From positions 1 through 64,000 of the forward strand of contig NZ_JAKZAM010000022.1 of NCBI RefSeq assembly GCF_022538055.1: a stretch of 64,000 nucleotides of DNA, written 5' to 3'. The notes below the pieces were generated by a model. That model was not told where the DNA came from, ran no database searches, and saw only the letters and a list, made by a program, of their open reading frames with translations. The stretch is from Cognataquiflexum nitidum (GTDB taxonomy: Bacteria; Bacteroidota; Bacteroidia; Cytophagales; Cyclobacteriaceae). This document shows positions 36,477 through 44,552 of the stretch, in pieces (positions within the stretch are counted from its first letter, which is position 1; every line of letters starts with the position of its first letter). The position numbers were made by a program, and so were the translations under genes.

Positions 36477-36506
36477 CAAGTTTACATTGTTCCAATTAAA
36501 ACCAAA
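36477..36506 (-). promoter_or_regulatory. Possible hsp20 promoter
   Basis: On the minus strand TTTG (36506-36503) is followed after 18 bp by TAAACTTG (36484-36477), one mismatch from TAnnTTTG. Transcription would start about 35-40 bp upstream of the ATG. No CIRCE-like inverted repeat is seen. Confidence 0.4.
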
Positions 36507-36551
36507 TGATAATAGTCACATTAACAACTGATTATAATCAAAAAATGCAAT

Positions 36552-37511
36552 TCAAGAAAGCTTTCTTACAATATTTTCAATACATTTTGAAGCCAATCTT
36601 GCGGTGCTGTTGTCTTTATCAAAAATCGGATTAAGTTCGACAATATCCATGCTGATTAGCTTACCTGTTTTGGCCAAATAATCGAATATTCTGAAAGCCA
36701 ACTCAGGTGAAAATCCCAAAGGAGAAGGCGCACTCACCCCAGGTGCAAAGGCTGATGAAAAACCATCAAGGTCTATACTCAGGTATATTTTATTTACCTT
36801 CAGACAAAAATCATCCAGAGTTTGGGCAATGGTTTCCCAATTTGCCAAAGTGAATTCCTCCATTTCCATCCATCTGACTCTGTGTTTTAAAGCAGTTTCA
36901 AAAAGTACTTTGGGATTGGATGATTGTTGGATACCAAGGCATAGGTAATGGAAGTGGCTTTGGTATTCATTTGCCAACTGAAAAAATGGTGACCCAGAAT
37001 GTCCTTTGCCGCTGTTCAATTCCCTGAGGTCAAAATGCGCGTCCAGATTGATGATGCCTAATTTTTCTCCTTTGGGCATCAAATACTCCAATATCCCGCG
37101 ACCATGGGCAAAAGCAAGGTCGTGTCCACCACCTAATAAAACAGGGAAATAGTGGTTTTGGAGTAATTCGGTCACGGTTTTGGAGATAAGCGAATGGCTG
37201 GATTCCATGTCTTCACCTTTTGTGATAATATCCCCCAAATCATAAATCCCAACTTCCTCAGGCAGGTGAAAGGCCATCGGGCCCATCATTTTCCTGATAG
37301 CTTCCGGACCTTTGGCTGCACCTGTTCTTCCCTGATTTCTACGGACGCCTTCATCTCCTGCATATCCTAGGATTGCAACCCATTTACCATTTGTAGATTG
37401 ATCGATGTGCAGATTTTTCGCACAGGTCACAGCCTGATGCCAATATTGAATGGAATCTGACGGACGGCCTGTCCAGATATGCGGTGGAGTAGGATTGTGA
37501 AGAAGAGTCAT
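36552..37511 (-). CDS. hutG: Ureohydrolase, formimidoylglutamase-like
   Basis: Manganese-dependent ureohydrolase fold of 319 residues. The metal-binding motifs are GGGHD near 120, DAHFDLR near 150 and SIDLDGFSSAFAPG near 248. The residues between and after (SAPSPLGFSPELAF) match the HutG/formimidoylglutamase group better than arginase, whose DAH-HAD motifs and SIDVDGLDP-type loop differ slightly. If correct, it makes glutamate plus formamide from formiminoglutamate in histidine breakdown. The other hut genes are absent, so the assignment rests on sequence only and an agmatinase-like role remains possible. It lies 49 bp after the small acidic protein gene. Confidence 0.75.
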   Translation of the reverse strand: MTLLHNPTPPHIWTGRPSDSIQYWHQAVTCAKNLHIDQSTNGKWVAILGYAGDEGVRRNQGRTGAAKGPEAIRKMMGPMAFHLPEEVGIYDLGDIITKGEDMESSHSLISKTVTELLQNHYFPVLLGGGHDLAFAHGRGILEYLMPKGEKLGIINLDAHFDLRELNSGKGHSGSPFFQLANEYQSHFHYLCLGIQQSSNPKVLFETALKHRVRWMEMEEFTLANWETIAQTLDDFCLKVNKIYLSIDLDGFSSAFAPGVSAPSPLGFSPELAFRIFDYLAKTGKLISMDIVELNPIFDKDNSTARLASKCIENIVRKLS

Positions 37512-37560
37512 TTTTAAGGATTGAAACCAGCTTTTTTTAAAGTTTTACCAAAAAAATGGG

Positions 37561-37785
37561 TTATGATTTGGCAAGATAAAGGTTGAATTCCAAGGCATTG
37601 CCGGCTACAAATTCATCCACAGCGAGGTCCTCCATGATTTCATCATCAAACTCCATTTCAGTTTTTTCCACTTTTCCGTCAGGATGAACAATCAGCTCAA
37701 TTCCTGTAAAATCCGATGGATTGACTTTGACCAATACCTGGTAATCATCAAAGACTCTTTTGAAATATTTGGGCATTTTGCTCAT
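37561..37785 (-). CDS. Small acidic protein of unknown function
   Basis: A 74-residue protein with a basic N-terminus (KMPKYFKRVF) and an acidic C-terminal half (EKTEMEFDDEIMEDLAVDEF). No family is recognised; homologues seem conserved in related Bacteroidota by style, but this is unverified. It is probably co-transcribed with hutG, 49 bp further on, and is divergent from the trp leader. Confidence 0.6.
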   Translation of the reverse strand: MSKMPKYFKRVFDDYQVLVKVNPSDFTGIELIVHPDGKVEKTEMEFDDEIMEDLAVDEFVAGNALEFNLYLAKS

Positions 37786-37834
37786 ATGTTAATTTTTATA
37801 TTCAAAATTACCGATAATTTTTATTCAATTATTT

Positions 37835-37864
37835 TTTGTTAAGTAAAATGCATCTTTAACTTTG
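37835..37864 (+). promoter_or_regulatory. trp operon promoter
   Basis: TTTG (37835-37838) is followed by an 18-bp gap and TAACTTTG (37857-37864), an exact match to the Bacteroidota TAnnTTTG -7 consensus. Transcription should begin about 37870, some 10 nt before the leader peptide ATG at 37879. That short 5' end fits an attenuator system. Confidence 0.65.
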
Positions 37865-37878
37865 TCCCACTGAAAAAA

Positions 37879-37953
37879 ATGAAAACGACTCAAAACAAAT
37901 ATTGGTGGTGGCATTCGACTTCTAAAATGGAAGAACCGGTTGTTGTTGCCTAA
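37879..37953 (+). CDS. trpL: trp operon leader peptide
   Basis: An ORF of 24 codons with three consecutive tryptophan codons (TGG at 37903-37911, after TAT). A Val-Val-Val-Ala ending lies next to the TAA stop at 37951. Ribosome stalling at the Trp codons when charged tRNA(Trp) is scarce would set the fate of the terminator downstream. The Trp-codon stretch (37904-37912) can pair, mostly by G-U wobble, with the region around 37942-37950, giving a plausible 1:2 pause stem. The peptide itself probably has no other role. Confidence 0.85.
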   Translation: MKTTQNKYWWWHSTSKMEEPVVVA

Positions 37954-37976
37954 TTTTGTGTTTGACTGACATATCG

Positions 37977-38013
37977 AAAGGGCTTACTGGTTTTTCCAGT
38001 AAGCCCTTTTTTT
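37977..38013 (+). terminator. trp attenuator terminator
   Basis: A perfect 14-bp stem AAAGGGCTTACTGG (37977-37990) pairs with CCAGTAAGCCCTTT (37996-38009) around TTTTT, followed by seven T residues in all (38007-38013). It lies 23 bp after the leader peptide stop and 19 bp before trpE. With the Trp-codon leader this is a classic attenuator. The antiterminator pairing is not settled by eye. Confidence 0.9.
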
Positions 38014-38032
38014 ATTCCTTAAACCTATTGAC

Positions 38033-39439
38033 ATGGAAAACTTCAAAATCATAACCCATCATAAAAAGCGCTTGGCTGACACGATTACGCCGGTCAGCAT
38101 TTACCTTCAGATCAGGGACAGGTTTGCCAATCCCATTTTGTTGGAGAGTTCTGATTACCATGGGCAAGAGGACAGTTTCTCCTATATCTGTTTCAATCCG
38201 ATCGCGTCATTTTCATTCAATGCCGGTCAGGTGAAGGAAACACTACCTTTTGGCGAGTCCATTTCCTATCATGTTGGGCCTGAATTGAGTCTTGTTGATG
38301 CGCTGCGAAAGTTCTCTGGTAGATTTCAGGATGATAACGGGAAGCACAAATTCATCAGCAATGGCCTTTTTGGGTATATGCAATATGATACTTTGGCTTA
38401 TTTTGAAGATATCAAGCTGGAAAATTCTTCTCCGGATTCGGTTCCGATGCTGCATTATGCGGTTTACCAAAATGTGATTGTGGTCGACCATTTCAAAAAT
38501 GAGATGCATCTTTTTGAACATCAGGTGGAGGGAATCGAAACAGAAGTACAGCTTCCGCTTTTGGAAACGCTTCTCAACAATAAAAACCTTCCTTCTTATT
38601 CTTTCAAATTGGTAGGAGAGGAGTCTTCCAACTATACCGATTCGGAATTTTTGGATATCCTCAAAAAGGGTCAGGAGCATTGCTTCCGTGGCGATGTTTT
38701 CCAAATTGTGCTTTCGAGGAACTTTTCCACCCAATTCAAAGGAGATGAGTTCAATGTCTACCGCGCACTCCGCTCGGTCAATCCTTCGCCTTATCTGTTC
38801 TATTTTGATTATGGTTCCTACAAGGTTTTTGGGAGTTCACCGGAGGCCCAGATTGTGGTCAAAAACAACAAAGCCACAATTTATCCTATTGCCGGGACTT
38901 TCAAGCGGACAGGAAATGACATGGCTGACGCAGACTTGGCAAGGAAACTCTATGACGATCCAAAGGAAAACTCCGAACATGTCATGTTGGTGGACCTTGC
39001 TAGAAATGACCTTAGCCGCTCCTCCGAAAAAGTGGAAGTGGAGGTTTTCAAAGAAATTCAATATTATTCCCACGTCATCCATTTGGTATCCAAAGTGACC
39101 GGTATCCTTCCCGAAGGCACCAACCCACTGCAGTTGGTGGCCGATACATTCCCTGCAGGTACGCTGTCCGGCGCTCCAAAGTACCGGGCGATGGAACTCA
39201 TAGATCAGCTTGAAAATACTTCCCGTAAATTCTATGGAGGCGCTATTGGATTCCTTGGATTCAACGGCGACTTCAACCATGCCATTTTGATCCGGTCATT
39301 TGTTTCCCAAAACAACAGACTGCGGTTCCAAGCCGGTGCCGGAGTCGTAGCCAAATCCTCCATTCCTTCCGAACTCCAGGAAGTCGCCAACAAACTCGAA
39401 GCACTCAGGGTAGCGCTAAAGACGGCGGAGGGGATTTAG
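38033..39439 (+). CDS. trpE: Anthranilate synthase component I
   Basis: Converts chorismate plus ammonia (or glutamine via TrpG) to anthranilate. The 468-residue protein keeps the LLES motif (36-39), part of the allosteric tryptophan site, so feedback inhibition is likely. The C-terminal chorismate-binding domain contains GDVFQIVLSR, the IAGTFKR-type segment PIAGTFKRTG, DLARNDLSR and PAGTLSGAPKYRAMELID. It is the first structural gene after the attenuator. An S23-type gene is inserted between it and trpG. Confidence 0.95.
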   Translation: MENFKIITHHKKRLADTITPVSIYLQIRDRFANPILLESSDYHGQEDSFSYICFNPIASFSFNAGQVKETLPFGESISYHVGPELSLVDALRKFSGRFQDDNGKHKFISNGLFGYMQYDTLAYFEDIKLENSSPDSVPMLHYAVYQNVIVVDHFKNEMHLFEHQVEGIETEVQLPLLETLLNNKNLPSYSFKLVGEESSNYTDSEFLDILKKGQEHCFRGDVFQIVLSRNFSTQFKGDEFNVYRALRSVNPSPYLFYFDYGSYKVFGSSPEAQIVVKNNKATIYPIAGTFKRTGNDMADADLARKLYDDPKENSEHVMLVDLARNDLSRSSEKVEVEVFKEIQYYSHVIHLVSKVTGILPEGTNPLQLVADTFPAGTLSGAPKYRAMELIDQLENTSRKFYGGAIGFLGFNGDFNHAILIRSFVSQNNRLRFQAGAGVVAKSSIPSELQEVANKLEALRVALKTAEGI

Positions 39440-39445
39440 GGAGAG

Positions 39446-39493
39446 GTTTGAAGGTTGAAAAGTTGCAAGGTTCAAAAGTTTTAAAGTTGGTTT
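39446..39493 (+). repeat. Octamer tandem array after trpE
   Basis: Six consecutive 8-bp units of the form GTTNNAAR (GTTTGAAG, GTTGAAAA, GTTGCAAG, GTTCAAAA, GTTTTAAA, GTTGGTTT) follow the trpE stop. The last two units form the left arm of a 16-bp inverted repeat, AAAGTTTTAAAGTTGG (39475-39490), whose exact reverse complement lies at 39944-39959 beyond the S23 gene. Confidence 0.85.
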
Positions 39494-39519
39494 TATGTTC
39501 AATTTAAGAAGATATCGTA

Positions 39520-39924
39520 ATGGCAAAGATTGATTCCTTTGAAGATTTGAATGTGTGGAAAGAAGCAGTAAGGATAGCTGTCGAAATCTATCGAATAGCT
39601 GACATTGCGCCTTTAAAAAATGATTACAAATCTAGAGATCAGCTTATCGGTGCCGCTATTTCTATTTCAAATAACATTGCCGAAGGTTTTGAATACAATA
39701 ACAACAAGGTATTCGTGAAATTTCTACATTATTCAAAAGGTTCAGCAGGGGAGGTTAGAAGCCAACTTGCCGTATTAGTAAAAGCCGGAAGAGTAAACCA
39801 AGAGGAATATTTAAAACTTAAATCAGAATTAATTGTCCTATCAAGTCAAATCAAATCCTTCATCAACTATTTGGTTTCGCTTGAAAAAAACCAAACCCTA
39901 AAACATGAACCCTATAGTCATTAA
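39520..39924 (+). CDS. Four-helix-bundle protein (S23 / rRNA intervening-sequence type)
   Basis: A 134-residue helical protein with the family start FEDLNVWKEAVRI. The following segments RDQLIGAAISISNNIAEGFEY and FVKFLHYSKGSAGEVRSQL are hallmarks of the TIGR02436/S23 family, found in 23S rRNA intervening sequences and as Avd accessory proteins of diversity-generating retroelements. Members bind nucleic acid or partner proteins; no catalytic activity is known. No RT or variable-repeat gene is nearby. It interrupts the trpE-trpG pair, flanked by inverted octamer arrays, which looks like a later insertion. Confidence 0.87.
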   Translation: MAKIDSFEDLNVWKEAVRIAVEIYRIADIAPLKNDYKSRDQLIGAAISISNNIAEGFEYNNNKVFVKFLHYSKGSAGEVRSQLAVLVKAGRVNQEEYLKLKSELIVLSSQIKSFINYLVSLEKNQTLKHEPYSH

Positions 39925-39932
39925 GGGCACAC

Positions 39933-39959
39933 CTTTTAACCTTCCAACTTTAAAACTTT
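39933..39959 (-). repeat. Inverted octamer array before trpG
   Basis: Three 8-bp units, CTTTTAAC, CTTCCAAC and TTTAAAAC, lie just before the trpG start at 39964. On the minus strand they read GTTNNAAR like the array after trpE, so the S23 gene is bracketed by head-to-head arrays. Bases 39944-39959 are the exact reverse complement of 39475-39490. Confidence 0.82.
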
Positions 39960-39963
39960 CCCA

Positions 39964-40530
39964 ATGCGCATCCTCGTCCTCGATAATTACGATTCATTTA
40001 CATATAACTTGGTGTACATCATCAGAGCTTTGGGCTATGGTCCACAGATGGATATTTTCCGGAATGATAAAATCAGCCTTGAAGAAGTCTCCAATTATGA
40101 TAAAATACTCCTTTCACCCGGCCCGGGAGTTCCGGCCGAAGCGGGGATTATGCCGGAATTGCTGAGAACATATTCCGCTACCAAGGATATCCTCGGAATC
40201 TGCCTTGGCCATCAGGCGATCGGAGAGGCTTTTGGCGGTAGTTTGATAAACCTTTCGGAAGTAGTTCACGGACTTGCTTCTGAAGTGAAAGTCGCTGACG
40301 ATCTGATCTTCAAAGGCCTTCCCGAAAGATTCAAAATAGGAAGATATCATTCTTGGGTGATCAATGAACAGACACTTTCCCCTGATTTGGAAATCACTGC
40401 CAGAACACCCGATGGACAAATCATGGGTGTGAGGCACAAAGAATTCAAAGTCCGCGGTCTTCAGTTCCATCCCGAATCTGTGTTGACTGAACATGGCGTA
40501 GCGATGATGAAAAATTGGCTGGAAAGCTGA
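39964..40530 (+). CDS. trpG: Anthranilate synthase component II (glutamine amidotransferase)
   Basis: Supplies ammonia from glutamine to TrpE. The 188-residue class I glutaminase has the nucleophile cysteine in GICLGHQ near 76-82, preceded by SPGPGVPAEAG, and the histidine-glutamate pair in FHPESVLTEHG near the end. The start MRILVLDNYDSFTYNLV is a textbook TrpG N-terminus. It is not fused to TrpD. The 266-bp spacer before trpD is made almost entirely of short tandem repeats. Confidence 0.95.
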   Translation: MRILVLDNYDSFTYNLVYIIRALGYGPQMDIFRNDKISLEEVSNYDKILLSPGPGVPAEAGIMPELLRTYSATKDILGICLGHQAIGEAFGGSLINLSEVVHGLASEVKVADDLIFKGLPERFKIGRYHSWVINEQTLSPDLEITARTPDGQIMGVRHKEFKVRGLQFHPESVLTEHGVAMMKNWLES

Positions 40531-40796
40531 GGAAAGGATGAAGTGGGAGGGGTGAAGGATGAAGTAGGTTGGAAGTACCAAGTATAAAGTACCAAGTACC
40601 ACGTAACTCCTGATATTGAACCCTAATCAATTAACCAAATAACCAGATAACCATTAACCAAATAACCCAATAACCACTAACCAATAACCATTAATCCAAT
40701 AACCTGACAACTTTGACAACCTGACAACAACTACAACTATTACAACAACTACAACCAATACAACCACTACAACCTATTAACCATTAACCAACTGCC
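40531..40796 (+). repeat. Multi-array repeat spacer between trpG and trpD
   Basis: A 266-bp gene-free stretch made of successive tandem arrays. Purine-rich GATGAAGT-type repeats come first (to about 40570), then five heptamers of the AAGTACC type (40573-40607). A run of 7-8 bp RATAACC-type units follows (about 40631-40704), then TGACAAC units. The last array is six nonamers of the AACNACTAC type (40726-40779), like those at 27078. A final TTAACC stretch runs up to the trpD ATG. No ORF or hairpin terminator is evident. Confidence 0.8.
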
Positions 40797-41810
40797 ATGA
40801 AAGACATACTCAACCACCTGATCGAACACCGGAGCCTTTCGAAAGACCAGGCAAAGGAAGTTTTGAAGAAGATTACTTCAGGTTCATACAACTCCAGTCA
40901 GATTGCGGCTTTCCTGACCGTATACCTGATGAGAAGCATCACCGTAGAGGAATTGGGCGGATTTAGAGAAGCGATGTTGGAGTTGTGCATTCCTGTGGAG
41001 ATATCTGAATACGATGCCATGGACCTTTGCGGCACAGGCGGTGACGGAAAGGATACTTTTAATATCTCTACCCTTGCCTCCTTTATCGTAGCAGGTGCAG
41101 GACAAAATGTAGCCAAACACGGAAACACCGGAGTGTCTTCGATTTGCGGTTCTTCAAACCTTTTGGCGCACTTTGGATATGAGTTTACCAATGACATCGG
41201 AAAGATCAGAAAGAGCCTCGACGAAGCAGGAATCTGTTTTCTTCATGCGCCGCTTTTCCACCCTGCCATGAAAAATGTCGGCCCTATCAGAAAAGAATTG
41301 GGTGTAAAAACATTTTTCAATATGTTGGGCCCGATGGTCAATCCAAGTTTTCCTAAAAAACAATTGGTAGGGGTTTTCAGTCTTGAGTTGGCGAGGCTCT
41401 ATGCCTACCTCTATCAGGAGCACGATGGCAACTTCAGTATTTTACATGCCTTGGACGGCTATGATGAGATTTCTCTCACAGGGGATTTCAAAATGATTTC
41501 CAATTCGGGTGAAAAACTCCTCAGTCCGGAAAGCATTGGCTTGCCCAAAATCTCTCCCGATTCCATCTTGGGGGGAGAAACTGTAGAAGAGTCCGCCAGA
41601 ATATTTGACAATATATTGAAAGGAAAAGGTACAGTTCCACAAAATTCTGTTGTCCTTGCCAATGCCGCTGCGGCACTTGTAACGGCAGATCCTGAATTGG
41701 GATTTGAATCTGCTTTGGAAAAAGCCAAAGACTCTCTTTATGGAGGAAATGCGCTGAAAGTTTTCAATGCATTGGTCAATCCAAAAACAACTGTTTCATT
41801 TTCAAACTGA
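40797..41810 (+). CDS. trpD: Anthranilate phosphoribosyltransferase
   Basis: Joins anthranilate with PRPP in the second dedicated step of tryptophan synthesis. The 337-residue protein holds the glycine-rich PRPP loop CGTGGDGKDTFNIST near 77-91, the KHGNTGVSS segment, and the HAPLFHPAMKNVGPIRKELGVKTFFNMLGPMVNP region for anthranilate binding. It is a monofunctional TrpD, not fused to TrpG. It is followed 2 bp later by trpC. Confidence 0.95.
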   Translation: MKDILNHLIEHRSLSKDQAKEVLKKITSGSYNSSQIAAFLTVYLMRSITVEELGGFREAMLELCIPVEISEYDAMDLCGTGGDGKDTFNISTLASFIVAGAGQNVAKHGNTGVSSICGSSNLLAHFGYEFTNDIGKIRKSLDEAGICFLHAPLFHPAMKNVGPIRKELGVKTFFNMLGPMVNPSFPKKQLVGVFSLELARLYAYLYQEHDGNFSILHALDGYDEISLTGDFKMISNSGEKLLSPESIGLPKISPDSILGGETVEESARIFDNILKGKGTVPQNSVVLANAAAALVTADPELGFESALEKAKDSLYGGNALKVFNALVNPKTTVSFSN

Positions 41811-41812
41811 TC

Positions 41813-42631
41813 ATGATGAATATTTTAGATAAAATAATTGCCCACAAAAAGTTAGAAGTAGCTGAAAAAAGCAGCTTGGTACCTGTAAAGTTGCTAGAAC
41901 AAAGTGTCTACTTTGACGGAAGCATCGTGTCTATGAAAAAGTATATCAAACACGAAGACAAGACAGGAATTATTGCTGAATTCAAAAGAAAATCCCCTTC
42001 CAAAGGATCTATCAATTCAAATTCCTCGGTGGAGACAGTCAGTATTGGTTACATGCAGGCAGGCGCTTCGGCCTTGTCCATTTTGACTGACAAAGAGTTT
42101 TTTGGTGGAAAAAATGAAGACTTAACTACGGCTAGAAAATTCAATTTCTGTCCCATACTTCGGAAGGATTTTATCATTGATGAATACCAGATCATCGAAG
42201 CCAAATCCATCGGAGCAGATTGTATCTTATTGATAGCTGCTGCATTGGAACCAAAACGTCTGAAAGAGTTGGCCGTTTTTGCGCATTCTTTGGGATTGGA
42301 AGTGTTGATGGAAGTCCATGATGGGGACGAATTGGATGCTTCACTCAATGAGCATTTGGATTTGATTGGAGTCAACAACAGAAGCCTGAAGACTTTCGAA
42401 GTTTCTTTGGAAACTTCCTTTGGTCTTGTGGATAGGATTCCTGCAGACTTTATCAAAATCTCAGAATCGGGCATTTCCCAACCCGAGACCTTGATATCGC
42501 TGAAAAATGCGGGATTTGATGGATTCCTCATCGGGGAAAATTTTATGAAATCCGCGCGTCCTGAGCAGGCTGCATATAATTTTATGCATGAATACAGAAG
42601 GTTATTGGTAGTAAATCAAGCTATTGCTTAA
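41813..42631 (+). CDS. trpC: Indole-3-glycerol phosphate synthase
   Basis: Closes the indole ring from CdRP. The 272-residue TIM barrel has the catalytic lysine segment IIAEFKRKSPSKG near 43-55, LRKDFIIDEYQI near 117-128, IGVNNRSLKTFEV and SESGISQPE. The product is not fused to TrpF. The start is ATG at 41813, with a second ATG immediately after. It lies 2 bp after trpD and 3 bp before trpF, so the three are tightly coupled. Confidence 0.95.
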   Translation: MMNILDKIIAHKKLEVAEKSSLVPVKLLEQSVYFDGSIVSMKKYIKHEDKTGIIAEFKRKSPSKGSINSNSSVETVSIGYMQAGASALSILTDKEFFGGKNEDLTTARKFNFCPILRKDFIIDEYQIIEAKSIGADCILLIAAALEPKRLKELAVFAHSLGLEVLMEVHDGDELDASLNEHLDLIGVNNRSLKTFEVSLETSFGLVDRIPADFIKISESGISQPETLISLKNAGFDGFLIGENFMKSARPEQAAYNFMHEYRRLLVVNQAIA

Positions 42632-42634
42632 AAA

Positions 42635-43273
42635 ATGAAGCTAAAAGTCTGTGGCATGCGAGAATCCGCCAACGTCAAAAAACTGTTGGACGATGTCCAA
42701 CCGGATTGGATGGGGCTGATTTTCTATCCGGCTTCGCCAAGGTTTGTGGACGATATCCAAGCTGATTGGATCAGGGAAACAGACATCAGGAAAGTCGGTG
42801 TTTTCGTAGATGCCGCTCTTTCGGAAATAACAGAGAAAGTCCAAAAGTTTGGGCTTTCCACACTTCAACTTCACGGAGAAGAAAGTGTCGAGGAAGTAAG
42901 AGAAATCAAGGAAAAAACCGGTTTGGAAGTTTTCAAGGTATTCTCCATCGACAAAAACATCGATTGGAAGCATTTGGAGGGTTATCTTCCACACGTGGAT
43001 TATTTCCTCTTCGATACATTCACCCATGCCTACGGTGGTAGCGGTAAAACCTTTAATTGGCAAATTTTATTAGATTATCCTTTTGACAAACCCTTTTTGC
43101 TCAGCGGTGGTTTAACCTTAGGACACTTGGATGCCATCGGGGATTTGAAATCCAAAGTTCCCCAATTGACAGGCTTGGATATCAACTCCAAATTTGAAAT
43201 TGAACCCGGACTCAAGGACATTGACTTGGTCTCAGAATTCAAAAAGTCACTTACAAAAACCCTATTTAAATAA
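42635..43273 (+). CDS. trpF: Phosphoribosylanthranilate isomerase
   Basis: Amadori rearrangement of PRA to CdRP. The 212-residue TIM barrel has the catalytic cysteine in KVCGMRE near 4-10 and the catalytic aspartate in FDTFTHAYGGSGKTFNW (about 129-145). Product-phosphate residues follow in LLSGGLTLGHLD and LDINSKFEIEPGLKD. It is a stand-alone TrpF. It ends 64 bp before the trpB start, a gap containing a heptamer repeat array. Confidence 0.93.
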   Translation: MKLKVCGMRESANVKKLLDDVQPDWMGLIFYPASPRFVDDIQADWIRETDIRKVGVFVDAALSEITEKVQKFGLSTLQLHGEESVEEVREIKEKTGLEVFKVFSIDKNIDWKHLEGYLPHVDYFLFDTFTHAYGGSGKTFNWQILLDYPFDKPFLLSGGLTLGHLDAIGDLKSKVPQLTGLDINSKFEIEPGLKDIDLVSEFKKSLTKTLFK

Positions 43274-43298
43274 GGTTTAAAAAACCAAAATGCCTAAG

Positions 43299-43333
43299 TC
43301 TCAAATCTCAAATCTCACGTCTCATATCTTAAA
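43299..43333 (+). repeat. Heptamer tandem array directly before trpB
   Basis: Five 7-bp units lie in a row: TCTCAAA twice, TCTCACG, TCTCATA and TCTTAAA. The array ends 4 bp before the trpB ATG at 43338. The same kind of array, closing with a variant ending in AAA, precedes trpA and hisH. An alternative frame start at 43290 would translate through the repeats. Confidence 0.85.
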
Positions 43334-43337
43334 TAAA

Positions 43338-44516
43338 ATGATCAAAATCGACGAAAAAGGCTTTTATGGAAAATTCGGAGGGGCGTATATCCCCGAGATG
43401 CTCCATCCCAATATTGAGGAACTCAGAGAAAACTATGAGCAAATTATGGCCACACCGGAATTTCAAAAGGAATTCAGAGGCTTGCTCAAAGACTTCGTCG
43501 GAAGACCGACTCCATTGTATTTTGCCTCCAGGCTCTCCGAAAAGTATGGTGCCAAAATCTATCTCAAAAGAGAGGACCTTTGCCACACCGGTGCACATAA
43601 AGTGAACAATACTGTGGGTCAAATTATCATGGCCAAAAAACTTGGAAAGAAGCGCATCATTGCAGAAACCGGTGCCGGACAACATGGTGTGGCCACAGCA
43701 ACGGTCTGTGCGCTGATGGGGATGGATTGCACGATCTATATGGGTGCAGTGGATATCCAAAGACAGCGGCCCAATGTCGAGCGTATGAAAATCCTTGGAG
43801 CCAAGGTAGTGCCCGCGACTTCCGGTAGCCAAACTCTCAAGGATGCTACCAATGAAGCGATGCGCCAATGGATCAATAATCCCGTCGATACCCATTATAT
43901 TATCGGTTCTGTGGTAGGACCTCACCCATACCCGGAGATGGTGGCGAGGTTTCAGTCAGTAATTTCTGAGGAAATCAAATGGCAGCTCAAAGAAAAAGAA
44001 GGTACCGAAAATCCCGATATTATCATCGCCTGTGTAGGTGGTGGGAGCAATGCTGCAGGAGCTTTTTTCCATTATTACAATGTTCCCCAAGTGAGATTGG
44101 TGGCTGCAGAGGCTGCAGGCTTGGGAGTGACTTCAGGAAAATCAGCAGCTACGACCGTTTTGGGAACATCAGGAATCCTGCATGGCAGCAAGACATTGCT
44201 GATGCAGACCGAAGATGGACAGGTGGTAGAGCCACATTCTATTTCAGCAGGATTGGATTACCCCGGAATCGGACCTGTGCATGCTCATTTGTTTGATATT
44301 GGAAGAGCCGAATTTGTGGCTGTGGAAGATGAGGATGCCATGAAGGCAGGAATCCAACTCAGCCGTACAGAAGGAATCATTCCCGCTATTGAAACTGCAC
44401 ATGCTATCCATGCTTTGAACCTGATCGAATACAGCAAAGATGACATCATTGTAATCAATCTTTCAGGAAGAGGAGACAAGGATTTGGATACTTATATCAA
44501 ATGGGGAGGCTATTAG
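43338..44516 (+). CDS. trpB: Tryptophan synthase beta chain
   Basis: Condenses indole with serine using PLP. The 392-residue protein has the PLP lysine in the [19 protein letters not shown] block near 84-86 of the motif, [19 protein letters not shown], and the phosphate-binding [10 protein letters not shown] near 225-234. The frame begins at an earlier ATG (43290), but that would add 16 residues encoded by the heptamer repeats. The ATG at 43338, which begins [21 protein letters not shown], is the true one. It is followed by a repeat-rich gap before trpA. Confidence 0.95.
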   Translation: MIKIDEKGFYGKFGGAYIPEMLHPNIEELRENYEQIMATPEFQKEFRGLLKDFVGRPTPLYFASRLSEKYGAKIYLKREDLCHTGAHKVNNTVGQIIMAKKLGKKRIIAETGAGQHGVATATVCALMGMDCTIYMGAVDIQRQRPNVERMKILGAKVVPATSGSQTLKDATNEAMRQWINNPVDTHYIIGSVVGPHPYPEMVARFQSVISEEIKWQLKEKEGTENPDIIIACVGGGSNAAGAFFHYYNVPQVRLVAAEAAGLGVTSGKSAATTVLGTSGILHGSKTLLMQTEDGQVVEPHSISAGLDYPGIGPVHAHLFDIGRAEFVAVEDEDAMKAGIQLSRTEGIIPAIETAHAIHALNLIEYSKDDIIVINLSGRGDKDLDTYIKWGGY

Positions 44517-44552
44517 GAAGGATGAAGGAGGAAGTCGGAAGTACGAAAAAGA

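Noticed and set aside
37561..37785. Small 74-residue frame as a possible shadow ORF
   Set aside because: Rejected as a shadow and kept as a gene: no competing frame covers it, the ATG is clean, and its acidic composition and position before hutG are gene-like.
40631..40704. Possible CRISPR array in the trpG-trpD gap
   Set aside because: Units of 7-8 bp without unique spacers of constant length; no cas genes in the window. It is a simple tandem repeat.
43290..43337. Upstream ATG extension of trpB by 16 residues
   Set aside because: The extra residues are encoded by the TCTCAMR heptamer array and have no counterpart in known TrpB proteins; the ATG at 43338 begins the conserved part.
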